A stretch of DNA of 64,000 nt from Nemertoderma westbladi (GCA_032718475.1 JAUCBJ010006780.1:52590-116589), one strand, 5' to 3'. Positions 23,539 through 33,746 are shown, counted from the first letter of the stretch. A program made the numbers and translations. Notes: generated by a model from the sequence alone, not told the origin.

Positions 23539-24304
23539 TGTTGGGCGCAACTCACTTCGTATGCATTCCTCGTATGCAAATACAAGGAAATGCATAGGAG
23601 CGGGGTTGTGGTGATTTGCGTTGAGTTTTGTCTAGTGGGTATCAAAACAAAATTTTATTCTCAAAATTTTTGGAAAAAATTAAAATTTTAAAAAATTAGA
23701 AGTGAACCCAAGACAATTCCAGACGCTGTGTATAGACGCATTTTGAATTCGTCTATAGATAAACAGTAATTTGAAAAGTCGTGAAGCCTGGAAAATAGCA
23801 TTTAGAAACCATGGTGACGGCTATATTACGTAGGAGTGTAAATTGAGTTTAGCAACTTCCACAGATTGGTGCCAACAGTGCAACTAAGGTGCTAAAGGTT
23901 AGTAGCACTAGAGGCGTACATGGACCCCACTCAGTAGTTTGCAGGATGTGTGATGTTCGATTATCAAACCTGTGGGTTTGGTATAGTCGAGTATTGTGGC
24001 TATAGTCCTTTCTAACTACTGTAGTTTAGTACGAGTAATGGGAGTAGTTTGGGCATCAAAAAGTGAGTTGGTCACGGCCAGTTTATCACCAAAGTTTTTG
24101 CGCTATGCATGGGAATAGGTTAGAGGATAGTTAGTTAGGAAGAGACGGGATCTAGAGAGTCGAACCTGAACTGCTGGAAGGCGGGGGGGGGGGTTCGGGA
24201 GGTCTGTCCTTCGGCGACATCTAACTGATTTACCCACAGTGTAATTGGTTACGTAACGGCACTTATTGGGATATATATATATATATGTATATACGCGAGG
24301 CATA
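23539..24304 (+). other. Spacer between ORF1 and ORF2, element 1
   Basis: 766 non-coding bases. Just after the ORF1 stop is an imperfect hairpin around 23561-23599 (TATGCATTCCT/AGGAAATGCATA). One copy of the dispersed palindrome is at 23965-23980 with outer TCGA arms at 23957 and 23987. A run of 11 G lies near 24183, and an acceptor-like sequence at 24219-24239. A (TA)n run at 24272-24290 precedes the ORF2 ATG. The whole spacer is conserved in element 2 (58135-58892). Confidence 0.65.
24219..24239 (+). promoter_or_regulatory. Candidate 3' splice site upstream of ORF2
   Basis: CTAACTGATTTACCCACAG has a branch-point-like CTAAC, a short pyrimidine-rich stretch and a terminal CAG, 65 bases before the ORF2 ATG. 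It is unchanged in element 2 (near 58814-58832). A spliced subgenomic RNA joining a leader donor, for instance GTAAGTA at 13808 in U5, to this site would give ORF2 a short leader. This is inferred from consensus and position only. Confidence 0.4.
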
Positions 24305-27300
24305 ATGGAGAGGGATATTAGAGCGCAACCGCGCAGAGGATTTACTGCCAGAGAGGAGGCGGAGCTACCATTCGCGCGACCAGGATGTAAAGACTCTAAC
24401 GTTTACTACCATGGGCGGTCCGTGATGGAGCTAAACGGGAAATACAAGCCGAGTTATGATAAAGAATTACGGAGGGAAAGAATGAGAGCGTTGGGGGACC
24501 GGATGGAAGTTTTGCGGAGAGAGTATCGCACGCGGTATCCCTACGACTTCGCTTTGGACGAATGTGACATTAGCGCAGATCCGGACGAGGAAATCGCACG
24601 ACTATACCATATGAATATGTATTTACGACACGAGGAGCCTCTACCTGCAGTCCGAGATCAGTTCGACGGAATGCATCTGTACCGGAGGACTCGAGGTGAG
24701 GATCAGGAGACGCCGAAAGTCTTCAGCGTGTACAAGCTGTTCTACAAGTGTGGTGAATGCATGAATAAGCAGGACGTGGCGATTCCCGACCGATTAGATG
24801 AGCAACATCCAGAACCGATATTAACGCGATGTCCAGCTCACCAATTCCTTAGATACAACGAGGGAGGTTACCCGATGAGCAACCCGATGATCAGTATCGA
24901 CTTCAGCGGAAAGCGACCTCCGAGACCCATTACGCCGACCGTTACGACATTAGATCCGTATACGGAGATTAAACCCTGTTCGACACCCAGTTTGATAGAG
25001 ACGGCAGCGGCCATTTCGCTGTACCGAGCCTACAAGGATCTAGAGGCGCGGCGCGAAGCGGCGCGGGACTCGGGTACCAAACCCGCGGGTTTGGAGCTCT
25101 CGAGTCCCTGGACTGCGTTTACTTCACCTCACCGAGTGAGAAGCCTCACGCCTGAGCATCAGGACGACATAGACGCGTTGCGGCAGGAGGAGCGAGCGGC
25201 GAAGGCGAAAGAGTTATTTGAGAACAGGATAGCGGAGTATAATAAGACCGCGGATAGACATCAAGAGGAGACGAGGAGAGTGACCGGATTTGTTCCACAG
25301 GTCGTATCTCAACCCGGACCGGTGTATTATTCCGACGGCACCGAACCTGCGATATTAGTAGATCATCCGGAGTCGCGAGAAGCGATACGATTCTTGCCGA
25401 TGGTAAGGATGGCGGACCATTGGAACGTTGACTGTCTACGGGAAGTTTTATGCGCGAAGTTCTTGCGTGATGTCCCAATGCAGATCACAGATTACGACAC
25501 GTTGGATAAGATTGGAGCTCCGGGGAAGGAGAGTAAGCTATTCGGATGGTTGGATAAGTACATCAAGGTATGGGTCGCGGTGGCTACATTCCCAGATGAC
25601 GAGGAGGTAGACCAGACGTGGCTGAGGAGGAAGGGTTCTTATACCCGATATGATGACCACAAGGCTATCGAGCGCATGTGGACCCCATCAGACGAGATTC
25701 AGCGTCAGTGGAGGAAAACGGAGGAATCACTGCAGGATTGGAGGGTGATGTTCTACGACAATGAAGGAGGGTCCCATCAGGAATGTTTGACCAGCAAGTG
25801 TATTCAAATTCGTGCGGCCGATGGTGTGACTCATGTGTTTATGCGTGTGAGGGCGGATCAAGAGAGACCGGAGCCCATCATAACGACACAATATCGGAAG
25901 GGGAAGGATCCTAGGGAACAGATTTTGGAGGTATGCAGGCGAGGAGGTATGCACGGAGCGGAGCGTATCGACGCCAGGATGTTACCCAAGAAAGTTAGAG
26001 AGGCTATTCTCAACCAAGATTACGTCAAGGTGGGATCGGGAGTCCAGAGCGATTTGGAGAGTGACTTCAACGCCATGACTGATCTGGAAGATAGATTGCC
26101 GAGACCGTTTGTCGACACCAAGCTATTGTTGCTATGGGCACAGGATATTGGAATTTATAGGGAGTATCCCAACTCTGCCAAGACTGGTATGGGCTTTATA
26201 GCACACTTGTTGTATAATTGGGACTTTAAGTTAAAGACGCAGAAGAAGTACGAGGAGGCGTATGGCGAATACAACACGCCACCGGGAGCGGAGTTCAAAT
26301 CCCACTTCAAGCGGCAAGCGTTAGTGTATTGGAACATTTGCGCACCACCCCGTGCGTCGCTACAATATTATTTGGTGCTTGAGTCGAACACGGTGACTTG
26401 TTTATTAGCGGATATCGTTGCGCGAGTTTTGAAGCGTCATCCATTGGTATTCGGAGGAGATCAATACGTTCGCTCGAAAGGGGGAATCCAATCCGACGTG
26501 ATGAAGCGTTTCTTAACCCCGTTCTTCAACCAATCGTTAGAGAATACGTCGATGGTTAGGAGAGGATTAGCGATATTCGAAGGAGTATATCGACAGAACA
26601 TCGGAGATTTGGGAGACCGACCGTCGATGGAATATCCGACGCCAGAAGCTTTGGAGAAGTGGTTCGGGAATCAAACCCGCGGGTTTGGTACTCCCTTCCA
26701 CTCGGAGGCTGATAGACCTGTTAAGGAGGGCTGGCCGGAGACGTTAGTAGAGGTGTTCGGAGTAGATCTTCCGGTGGAGAAGACATATCCGAAACGAACG
26801 CGGGAGGAAATATTGGAGATAGAGGACAAGGGCGAGGATGTTTACTTTGTTCCGGATCGACAACCGTTGACCGGAGAGGACGACATCGTATTAGACATTG
26901 GGAAGGAAGGAAGTGCAAAACCGATTGGAGACCTCATATACGAGAGGGCCTGGTTTCCACAAGCGCGTAGGTGCAAATTGTGCGGCAGCACAAGGCACAA
27001 TCTAAAGTCGTGCGACGCGGTAGTAGAGGCGGCGCATAAGGTCTGTCGTTGGTGTAATGAGACCGACCATTCGTTTCACACGTGCACCGTCTTCATTTCT
27101 CAATGTGGATATTGTGGGGTAAAGGGACATCGTAGCGTGAGATGTCAGCTGCGAGATGATTCCTTTCAAAACCATAGCGCTAACCTACTTCGGGAGATGT
27201 TAGATAAGTGGGAGGGTGTGGCCGATTACCATATTCAAGCGCAGATGCGTTGGTTACCATTTAAAGCGGGATATGGGTTTTGGGCGGTAGACCCATCGCA

Positions 27301-27763
27301 TGTTGCGTACGAGCCATATCTACAATCGCTACCACAATATCAGGAGCTCATCCTAACTGCTCAAGACCTTCCACAGAACACTGGAGTTATCGTAGTCCGA
27401 GAATACTTCAGACAATTGAACATGGACAATAAGTACACATGGAACTTCGTTGCTATTTGCGATCGCATCACGAAGGGTGTATTTACGGAGACTAGAAAGG
27501 TGGTACGCGCACGAGGTGATTGGAGGATGGCGGCTATACAATACCGCAACGAATTCTTGTTGACTCATGTGCCAGTGGGTTCATTGACCGCTGAGAGGAT
27601 ACAGGAGCAAAGGATCGCAGCGACCACAGCGACGACCGCTGGAGCTCAAAGCTCGCGGAAAGAACCAGGAGGAGAGGTCCAAGACAAGCATCAAGTCAAG
27701 GACGACCACTACCACTCTATTATAGAAGCACAGAGGTTACCTAAAGAGGTGAGGTCTCTATAG
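24305..27763 (+). CDS. ORF2: 1,152-residue zinc-knuckle protein in the env position
   Basis: I chose ATG 24305 (MERDIRAQ) rather than the upstream in-frame ATG at 24266, because element 2 begins at the equivalent codon (58893) and the upstream codons are TA-microsatellite. The protein is hydrophilic, Arg/Glu/Asp-rich, with no signal peptide, no transmembrane segment and no furin-type site, so it is not an envelope. A possible zinc site is C149/C152/C176/H179. Three CX2CX4HX4C knuckles stand close together: CKLCGSTRHNLKSC (890), CRWCNETDHSFHTC (914) and CGYCGVKGHRSVRC (934). Nucleic-acid binding is therefore likely; a second Gag-like or chaperone role is inference. I do not recognise the large middle region. 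The element 2 copy extends into a basic tail that here lies beyond an 1,158-bp extra segment. Confidence 0.85.
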   Translation: MERDIRAQPRRGFTAREEAELPFARPGCKDSNVYYHGRSVMELNGKYKPSYDKELRRERMRALGDRMEVLRREYRTRYPYDFALDECDISADPDEEIARLYHMNMYLRHEEPLPAVRDQFDGMHLYRRTRGEDQETPKVFSVYKLFYKCGECMNKQDVAIPDRLDEQHPEPILTRCPAHQFLRYNEGGYPMSNPMISIDFSGKRPPRPITPTVTTLDPYTEIKPCSTPSLIETAAAISLYRAYKDLEARREAARDSGTKPAGLELSSPWTAFTSPHRVRSLTPEHQDDIDALRQEERAAKAKELFENRIAEYNKTADRHQEETRRVTGFVPQVVSQPGPVYYSDGTEPAILVDHPESREAIRFLPMVRMADHWNVDCLREVLCAKFLRDVPMQITDYDTLDKIGAPGKESKLFGWLDKYIKVWVAVATFPDDEEVDQTWLRRKGSYTRYDDHKAIERMWTPSDEIQRQWRKTEESLQDWRVMFYDNEGGSHQECLTSKCIQIRAADGVTHVFMRVRADQERPEPIITTQYRKGKDPREQILEVCRRGGMHGAERIDARMLPKKVREAILNQDYVKVGSGVQSDLESDFNAMTDLEDRLPRPFVDTKLLLLWAQDIGIYREYPNSAKTGMGFIAHLLYNWDFKLKTQKKYEEAYGEYNTPPGAEFKSHFKRQALVYWNICAPPRASLQYYLVLESNTVTCLLADIVARVLKRHPLVFGGDQYVRSKGGIQSDVMKRFLTPFFNQSLENTSMVRRGLAIFEGVYRQNIGDLGDRPSMEYPTPEALEKWFGNQTRGFGTPFHSEADRPVKEGWPETLVEVFGVDLPVEKTYPKRTREEILEIEDKGEDVYFVPDRQPLTGEDDIVLDIGKEGSAKPIGDLIYERAWFPQARRCKLCGSTRHNLKSCDAVVEAAHKVCRWCNETDHSFHTCTVFISQCGYCGVKGHRSVRCQLRDDSFQNHSANLLREMLDKWEGVADYHIQAQMRWLPFKAGYGFWAVDPSHVAYEPYLQSLPQYQELILTAQDLPQNTGVIVVREYFRQLNMDNKYTWNFVAICDRITKGVFTETRKVVRARGDWRMAAIQYRNEFLLTHVPVGSLTAERIQEQRIAATTATTAGAQSSRKEPGGEVQDKHQVKDDHYHSIIEAQRLPKEVRSL

Positions 27764-28896
27764 GGGTGACCTTAACAGGCGGCGGCGGACTCGCGAGGGT
27801 CTGGGGGCACGTTAAACAAGTGCTTAAAGTGCAAGGGAGATACTGATGGCCCTCGTGTCTAGCGAACCATGAATTGCCATGGTGCCGTGGTACCGTCTAG
27901 TCGGCATGTTGCCGTACTGCCAGTCCTGTACACAGTAGGGGTGGTGGCATGGCGTGATTTGTGGTTCATGTGGTGTGAACTGTGATTTGTATGTGGGCGA
28001 TCAGTGGCAGTTGCTTGGGGCTCGGATGGGTTCCTTTGGCTATCAGCTGTTCCGTTTTTTTGATACTATATGTTATTGTCTCCATGTTCAGCTGATTGGT
28101 TTTTGGGATTTGTTTGGGCCTTTGAGTTTTCTGTTGCTGTGGGTACGTGAGTACACGTGATTGTATGTATGGCCACTGCGAGTGAGTGTGGGAAACCTTG
28201 CCAGTTGGCTCAGTCGCCGCTGGTATTAGTAGGACCATATTTTACTGCGCCCTAGCATACTTTGTGCACACAAAGTTATTTTGCCCTGACGGCAAAATAA
28301 GGTACTCTCGACTCTCATGTTCTCTCTAGTCGATACAACTAGTCCCTCCCGATTTTGACCCCGATTTTGTCTTTACCGATTATGTCCTCTGTGTGTGCAT
28401 GGTATGTGTCCAATTTGTGTACTTGATATTGTGAACATCTGTTGAGTACACATGTACAGTGACTGGTAAGTGGTTACTTGTTCAGTAGCTTTTGAGCTAC
28501 AGACAGTATTGTTTCTTCAATACTGCCGGCGAGGCAGGTGAAAATGAGTCAAAATTCCATGTTGGGTAGCGCAAGCCCACATGGGACAAGGCCGTCGGTT
28601 AGGCCCAAGGGCGACCTTGGTGCTCGATCGCTATCGACTGGTCCACCTGCCGGTTGACTCTCTGAGTTGGCTCAATGTACAGTCAGGCCACAGTAAGTTG
28701 ACAGTAGCCGCCCATCTGGCTACACGTTCGACGAGCTGTGCCGGTGTGATCGGGGAATTGAAAATTGAACCCGGGAAGCATCGGGCCATCCCCCGGCCCG
28801 TCTGATAATAACATCTGTCGGACTGGCCCCAGGGGTGGTGGAAAAGTGTCCGCCTCGTGGGTGCGCCTCGGGGAGGAGCCCAGAAGGATGTAAGCG
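27739..28896 (+). other. 1,158-bp segment present in element 1 and absent from element 2
   Basis: Element 2 joins the bases equivalent to 27738 and 28897 directly. No target duplication or terminal repeat is visible, so it is not an obvious transposon. It brings in the ORF2 stop at 27763. It is rich in perfect small hairpins: ACTTTGTG-CA-CACAAAGT (28259), a 10-bp stem TTATTTTGCC/GGCAAAATAA (from 28277), GTAGCT-TTTG-AGCTAC (28487) and CAGTATTG/CAATACTG (28504). GTGAGG at 27749 and CAG at 28898-28900 could be the ends of an intron that keeps the frame. Alternatively it is ordinary element sequence deleted from element 2. Confidence 0.6.
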
Positions 28897-29170
28897 GCAG
28901 CGCAAGGCGCAGGGGGCGTCGGAGAAGGCGCGAGTGCAACTGCATAAGGAAGAGTTGGCGGAAGCGACCACGGGAGCGCGACAATTGGGACAAGGCCGAG
29001 GAAGAAGCACAAGCCGGGAGTCTGTCGGGGCTCAGGGAACGTCGTCGCCGGTTCCGGGGAGTGATGCCTCACGGACGCCGTCAACGGAGTCGACTAGAGG
29101 ACGACTGGTGTATCTGGGAAGAGGGCGAAAGAGAGGAGCGAGCCCAAAGAACCCAGGAGCGGGTCGATAA
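28897..29170 (+). CDS. Basic C-terminal tail of ORF2 (separated in element 1)
   Basis: The open frame beginning RKAQGASEKARVQLHKEE and ending at TAA 29168-29170 is rich in Arg, Lys, Ser and Gly, with no fold apparent. In element 2 the same tail is joined in frame to ORF2 and ends at the equivalent stop (60588). That shows it is, or was, the C-terminus of the ORF2 protein. In element 1 it can be expressed only if the 1.15-kb segment before it is removed by splicing. Confidence 0.55.
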
Positions 29171-29666
29171 TACATTATAGCACAGGGCGACAGACTCTAG
29201 ATATATACATCATCGTCGCTCTGATGTATATTGTAGCATTTGGAAATCTTCGACTAGACTCATATACACTAGTTGAGTTATTTTGGAATTTATATTATGA
29301 GAGAGGCGAAGGAAGTGATTGGGGAGACAAACCTGCGGGTTTGGCTTACTCCTTTCACTTGCCCTAGCCAATTTTTATATTTGATTTTGTATGTAGTAAT
29401 CATTATGTAGTAAGAATGAACGAGAAACAATATTTTGTAAATTTAATTTGTATGTAATAATCGTTAAACAATGAGAGAGATAATATTTTTGTAAATTTAA
29501 TTTGTATGCAATTCATTATGCAATATCTATAGCAATATTTGTAAATAGTAGGATTTATAGTATCAAGTGTTTAGATTGGTTGGAAGAAATTTATTTTGTT
29601 TTGTATACATCACCTTATACTCTTCTACAATTGGAGGGAAACATTGTATGATTTCCCTTGGAGCGG
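29171..29666 (+). other. 3' untranslated region of element 1
   Basis: 496 AT-rich bases. The dispersed palindrome occurs at 29328-29344 inside a longer hairpin (AAGTGA 29313-29318 with TCACTT 29355-29360). Repeated TTTGTAAATTTAATTTGTATG blocks follow. A clear polypurine tract is not seen right at the LTR; GGAGGGAAA near 29632 and CTTGGAGCGG just before the LTR are the only candidates. Confidence 0.6.
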
Positions 29667-31878
29667 TGTTACGGTATATGGCGCTGTATCCACATTATTA
29701 GTCGTTATACTGTATGCATTATTAGTCCGTTATGCAGTATGCAATATTAGTCCGTTATACTGTACGTAATATTAGTCCATTGTGCAGCATGATATTTTAG
29801 ATAAGGCATAATAACGCAGTGGTATTTAGATAGGGAAATCGAAACACCCATATATTTGAATCCATCCATTTTGTATAGTATGTAGCCCTACCTACGTAAT
29901 TTTGTATTAGGATATATGTAGATAGTTCCAGGGTAGCGAGTTTATTCGGACCCTGGATTTTGTGCTTGCTGATATTAGCATCGATAGGGCTAGCATATAG
30001 GGATGCTGTCCTGGCCATTCAGCAGCCAGGGACGTGAACCATTACCATATATGGTAATAATTTGAGGTTTGGGCAAGCGATAGGGCTACAATCCGGCCTC
30101 CTTATTGGACTAACTGCTTCCAGGTTGGTCTAATGCTAGCACGGACTGGAGAGCCAATAGGAGAGCGATTGAGTCACCCTATTGCATCACCCCATCCGGA
30201 TCACCTATAAATTGGCGGTGTGCCGGTAGAGCCTCACATGACACCTCACATGATCTGCTATCACCTTTGTACTTGTTGAGCTGTCTCTATTCAATTTTGA
30301 CGGATATTTTAGCGTATTTTCTGCAATTTGCTAATTTTGATTAATTTCTTGGAATGATTTGCTAGTGCGATTACTCTCGATTGTGTTTCTCAATTAATTC
30401 CTTCGATTACTGCTAATTACAACTGAACTATGATTTCTACTTTTTGATTAATGGTTCTATGTGATTCCTTTCTGCGCAATAATCCTAAGGGATTTCTGAG
30501 ACTGTCAGACTTTGTGATTTGCATGCGCCGCTACGGTAGCTATTAGCATAATGGAGGGCTAAGGTGCCAGTGGGCGGTGGGCACATCGGGGGGTTGAGCG
30601 ACTAGGAGAGAGCGGAGGATTCAAGGCGGGCAACGCTGGCTAGGGTCACCGTTGCGGGCGGGTATCTTGCACTGTAACACGCAGACCATTCGCCGATACA
30701 GTAACTAGGGGGCTGATGATCCAGATTTTGTCTCTATTTAGTATTAGGGGGGCAGGAATCGGGTTAGTTAGGAATCCTAGATGTATTCGGGAGAGGCCTG
30801 CGCGTACTACAACGTTGAGTGTAGAGTACGAGTAGTGAATCGCATAATTGTGGGCTATACAGTAGTTAACTGCATAATTGCGAACTGTGATTGCTGACGC
30901 TGATTGGTGTGTTATTGAAGTGTGCCTATGATTATGAATGTTTAGGTAGGCGCCCTTTTCTTTTGATTGATTTCTATTTCTTAGTTACAATAATTAGTTA
31001 CTGATTAGGTCAAAGTAATACGGCAATTTAGGCTATTACTAGCGAAACCTGTTGCGTAATAAATTAGAATTACGTATTCTGGAACTCTTAGTAATTAGTA
31101 CGCTGCTAAATATTTGTGACTGTAATTGATTAGTAAAAATTAAGAATTAGTACGCAGCATAGCGGAGAGTAGCTAAGGTAATAATTAGAGTACTGTAAAC
31201 TATTCACGCTGAGCGGTTATTTGCATTAGCGGGCAATCAGCTAGATCGCACTATTCGGTACGCACGATACGCTAGTAATTTGCTGGCCTAAAGCCAGCCG
31301 CAGGCAAGTTTCGACCCAGAGTGGTACTATCCACGTAGAAACAATTACTGTATCATTTTGATTATTTTAAATATTCTCGCATTCACACATTACGTTAGGG
31401 AACCTCCAGTATTCGCGATTAGAAAGACGTAGACAATAGCGTGTTTTAATAGTGATAGAATTAGGCGTAAGAATACTCTGAGTGCAAGGCCTCTCGTACT
31501 CGTCTTAAGTAAGCTTAGGGAGCCGACTCGGGTTTATTGTTTTGGTTATTCCCGCGTGGCTCATAGATTCGAACAGTTAGCTCTCTATCGAGCGATCGGT
31601 AGAGAAAGGAACAAGCGATTTTGCAGGAGTTGTGTAAAATTAGTAAAATATATTAGCGGACGGCAGATTAGCGCCATCCAACGGTAAGTAGCGGTTTTGT
31701 ATTTAGCCACCTTTACAATTTAGTAATATCACGCTCCTGATCCCCTTTACTTAACAGTAGAGCATTCTTTGTGTCTTATTGGTTAGGCGAGAGCTCATTA
31801 GGTTGACAGAAGGATATTAACGGGTATTGGTCTGTTCAACAGTTCTGCTGTTAGTATAGAGGTCGCGGTTGTTTATCA
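29667..31878 (+). repeat. 3' LTR of BEL/Pao element 1
   Basis: Same length and nearly the same sequence as 11791-14002, ending GGTTGTTTATCA and followed by the target duplication TCTTT (31879-31883). The promoter motifs, the AATAAA and the hairpins of the left LTR are all retained. Confidence 0.93.
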
Positions 31879-32075
31879 TCTTTAATTCGGAAACTTCATC
31901 GCGAACGGATCAAAACAAATCAATTGGCACATAAAATTATTTTCTAAAATAAGTGTAGTCACTTACATCAACAATATATTACCTGAAGAAATAATTAGAC
32001 GAAACATTTAGCCTGAAATATTATTTACTTTTTTGTATATGTAGGCCTATTTCTTAGGTATAACACTTTGTTTAA

Positions 32076-32310
32076 GGCGGGGTAGCTCAGTTGGTTGAGC
32101 GCCGGGCCTGCAATCTAATGGTTGTAGGTTCAGCCCCGCCAGGGTCCACTCAGCCTTTCATCCACTGGGGTCGATAAAATGAGTACCAGTTAAATAACTG
32201 GGAGCAAATCTTGGGATAGGAGTAGCGCCCACCCCTACCCTCGGGTAGCAGCTATCGAAAGAGGAGCCTTCGGGTCGCCTCCAGCTTCGGCCGACTGTTT
32301 GCTTGCTTGC
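32076..32310 (+). mobile_element. tRNA-derived SINE
   Basis: The head is tRNA-like: GGCGGGG, box A TAGCTCAGTTGG (32083-32094) and box B-like GGTTCAGCCCC (32127-32137), then CCCCGCC-type closure. The body contains CAGCCTTTCATCCACTGGGG and TCGATAAAATGAGTACCAGTT, a central block I recall as conserved among SINEs of many invertebrates (Meta-type domain). The tail is a short (GCTT)n run. An RNA polymerase III promoter plus a conserved body and a simple-repeat tail make this a SINE rather than a tRNA gene. Target duplications were not resolved. Confidence 0.75.
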
Positions 32311-32639
32311 TATAGTTTCGGTCACAACAGCTCATTGCTTCATGTTTACCACAATTTTAGATCTAAGTGTTTTGAGAAAATTTCGACAAGTAGTTGTTGT
32401 TGTAAGATTTAATACTGAATCTGAATTAGTATTAGACTTGGTTCCTACATGCATACACAACATGTCTTGGAATATAGACTAGTTAGACATTCAGTGGCTT
32501 GGCGAACCCCAAAATTTTCTACAAATCTTAATGAGATTGCATGAAATTTGAAACATTCAGAATTTTTTGGTCCGCTAAGCGAGACCTCTACTGTTCAATC
32601 AGTTTGTTGTCGATTTCCACTTTGCTTTTGCTTACGGCA

Positions 32640-32700
32640 CTTTTCGTAATTAGTAGAGCGTTGAACTTGGAATTCGAGATACCGGGTTCAATCCCACATT
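32640..32700 (+). other. tRNA-like remnant with box B
   Basis: GGTTCAATCCC at 32685-32695 fits the pol III box B consensus, and TTAGTAGAGCG about 40 bases before it is a poor box A. The arms do not fold into a full cloverleaf by eye, so this is a decayed tRNA-derived sequence at best. Confidence 0.3.
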
Positions 32701-33746
32701 AATGTTTTTCAAATAAAATATTTCTGTTACGTAAAATCCTATATATCGTGAATTAATTCGTGACTAGGGTAATATTTGTTTAAATTTATATAAAATTGGC
32801 ATAGGTATAGATTCCCCATATCCCATTCTACTTAAATTAATTAGTTTTGTGACGGGATCCAGGAGTTGGCAGTCTGAACCCCGACCGGTGTGTTGTTTGG
32901 GCTATACGCGTTGCCGCGTCCGTTGGCTGCTGAAAGGCTGGTGTCTGAATATTAAGGCCTAAGGCCGTTTGAATATCTGAGTTTTTAGTGGCAGTTGTTC
33001 GTAATGTCAGAATATAATAATAGCACAATCAGAATATAATAGCACGGTAATGACAACGGTTTTAAACCGTTCCGGTCTCACAACTCTATAGATACCAACT
33101 GAATCACAATCAATAAGCACAACGGATATATTACTAGCACATAATGAATATTCCTACTGCTCTAAGTGGCCTGGCCAATGGGTGCATTTCAATCACCTGT
33201 TTTCCCATCCCATCATTGGCTAACCTAATTAATCTCTATCTCAGCGCTCCCTGTTGCCGCTATCCCCAATTGCTAGCCCCTTTGTCCCCTTGAGATAGTT
33301 TATGACCTCTCTACTCTGTTCGTGGCTGGCAATGTGTATTGCCTAAGTTGGTTATTAGGTGACATTATATTAGTAATGTCACCTTCTCAACTGTAATTGG
33401 TAAAAAGCCACTTTCCCCATTTTCCGCTGGGTAGTGCAGGGAATTGAATCCGCTTACAAGTTTAAGGGATTTATGTTAAGAACTGTTTATAATTGATTGA
33501 AATACAATGTACAGTTTTCTACGAATTTTACCAAACCGAAACGAGTTGTCAAGGAGGAGAGCCATTTCGCGCTTGTATTTTTGCTTTCAATCTTTAGATA
33601 GAAGTGGAGCTAGAAGCCGTATCGGTTGACATGGCACCAGTGACACTGTTATGCTTCAACCTTATAGTGATTTGATTGGTACTGATGGAAAGCTGGCCAG
33701 TGAAAATTCAGACAAAGGAGGAGGTACGACGAGGTGAAACTATCTC

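Larger units (their letters stand above)
11791..31878 (+). mobile_element. BEL/Pao-type LTR retrotransposon, element 1 (about 20.1 kb)
   Basis: Two direct LTRs of exactly 2,212 bp (11791-14002 and 29667-31878), each TG...CA, flanked by the 5-bp duplication TCTTT (11786-11790, 31879-31883). Between them are a 1.2-kb leader, a gag-pol frame with BEL/Pao domain order, and an additional long ORF before the 3' LTR. By-eye comparison of the LTRs shows only about five differences (for example near 11913, 12123, 12525, 12711 and 13228 in the left copy), so insertion is recent. The element is far larger than the 5-9 kb usual for the superfamily, because of long LTRs, a long gag and the extra ORF. No convincing primer-binding site was found right after the 5' LTR. 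ORF1 carries two lesions, so this copy is not autonomous. Confidence 0.93.
31884..33746. other. Intergenic DNA between element 1 and the gypsy-type element
   Basis: Apart from the SINE at 32076-32310 and a box-B-like site at 32685, nothing is recognised. Short ORFs such as 32837-33028 (minus) show no domain. One TAGGCCTA lies at 32042. ATCTC at 33742-33746 is the left target duplication of the gypsy-type element. Confidence 0.55.

Noticed and set aside
24305-27763. ORF2 as an envelope gene
   Set aside because: There is no signal peptide, transmembrane segment, cleavage site or glycosylation-rich ectodomain; instead it has three zinc knuckles and a hydrophilic composition.
32076-32150. A functional tRNA gene
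   Set aside because: Box A is good, but the anticodon and T arms do not close properly and the sequence continues into a SINE body with a simple-repeat tail.
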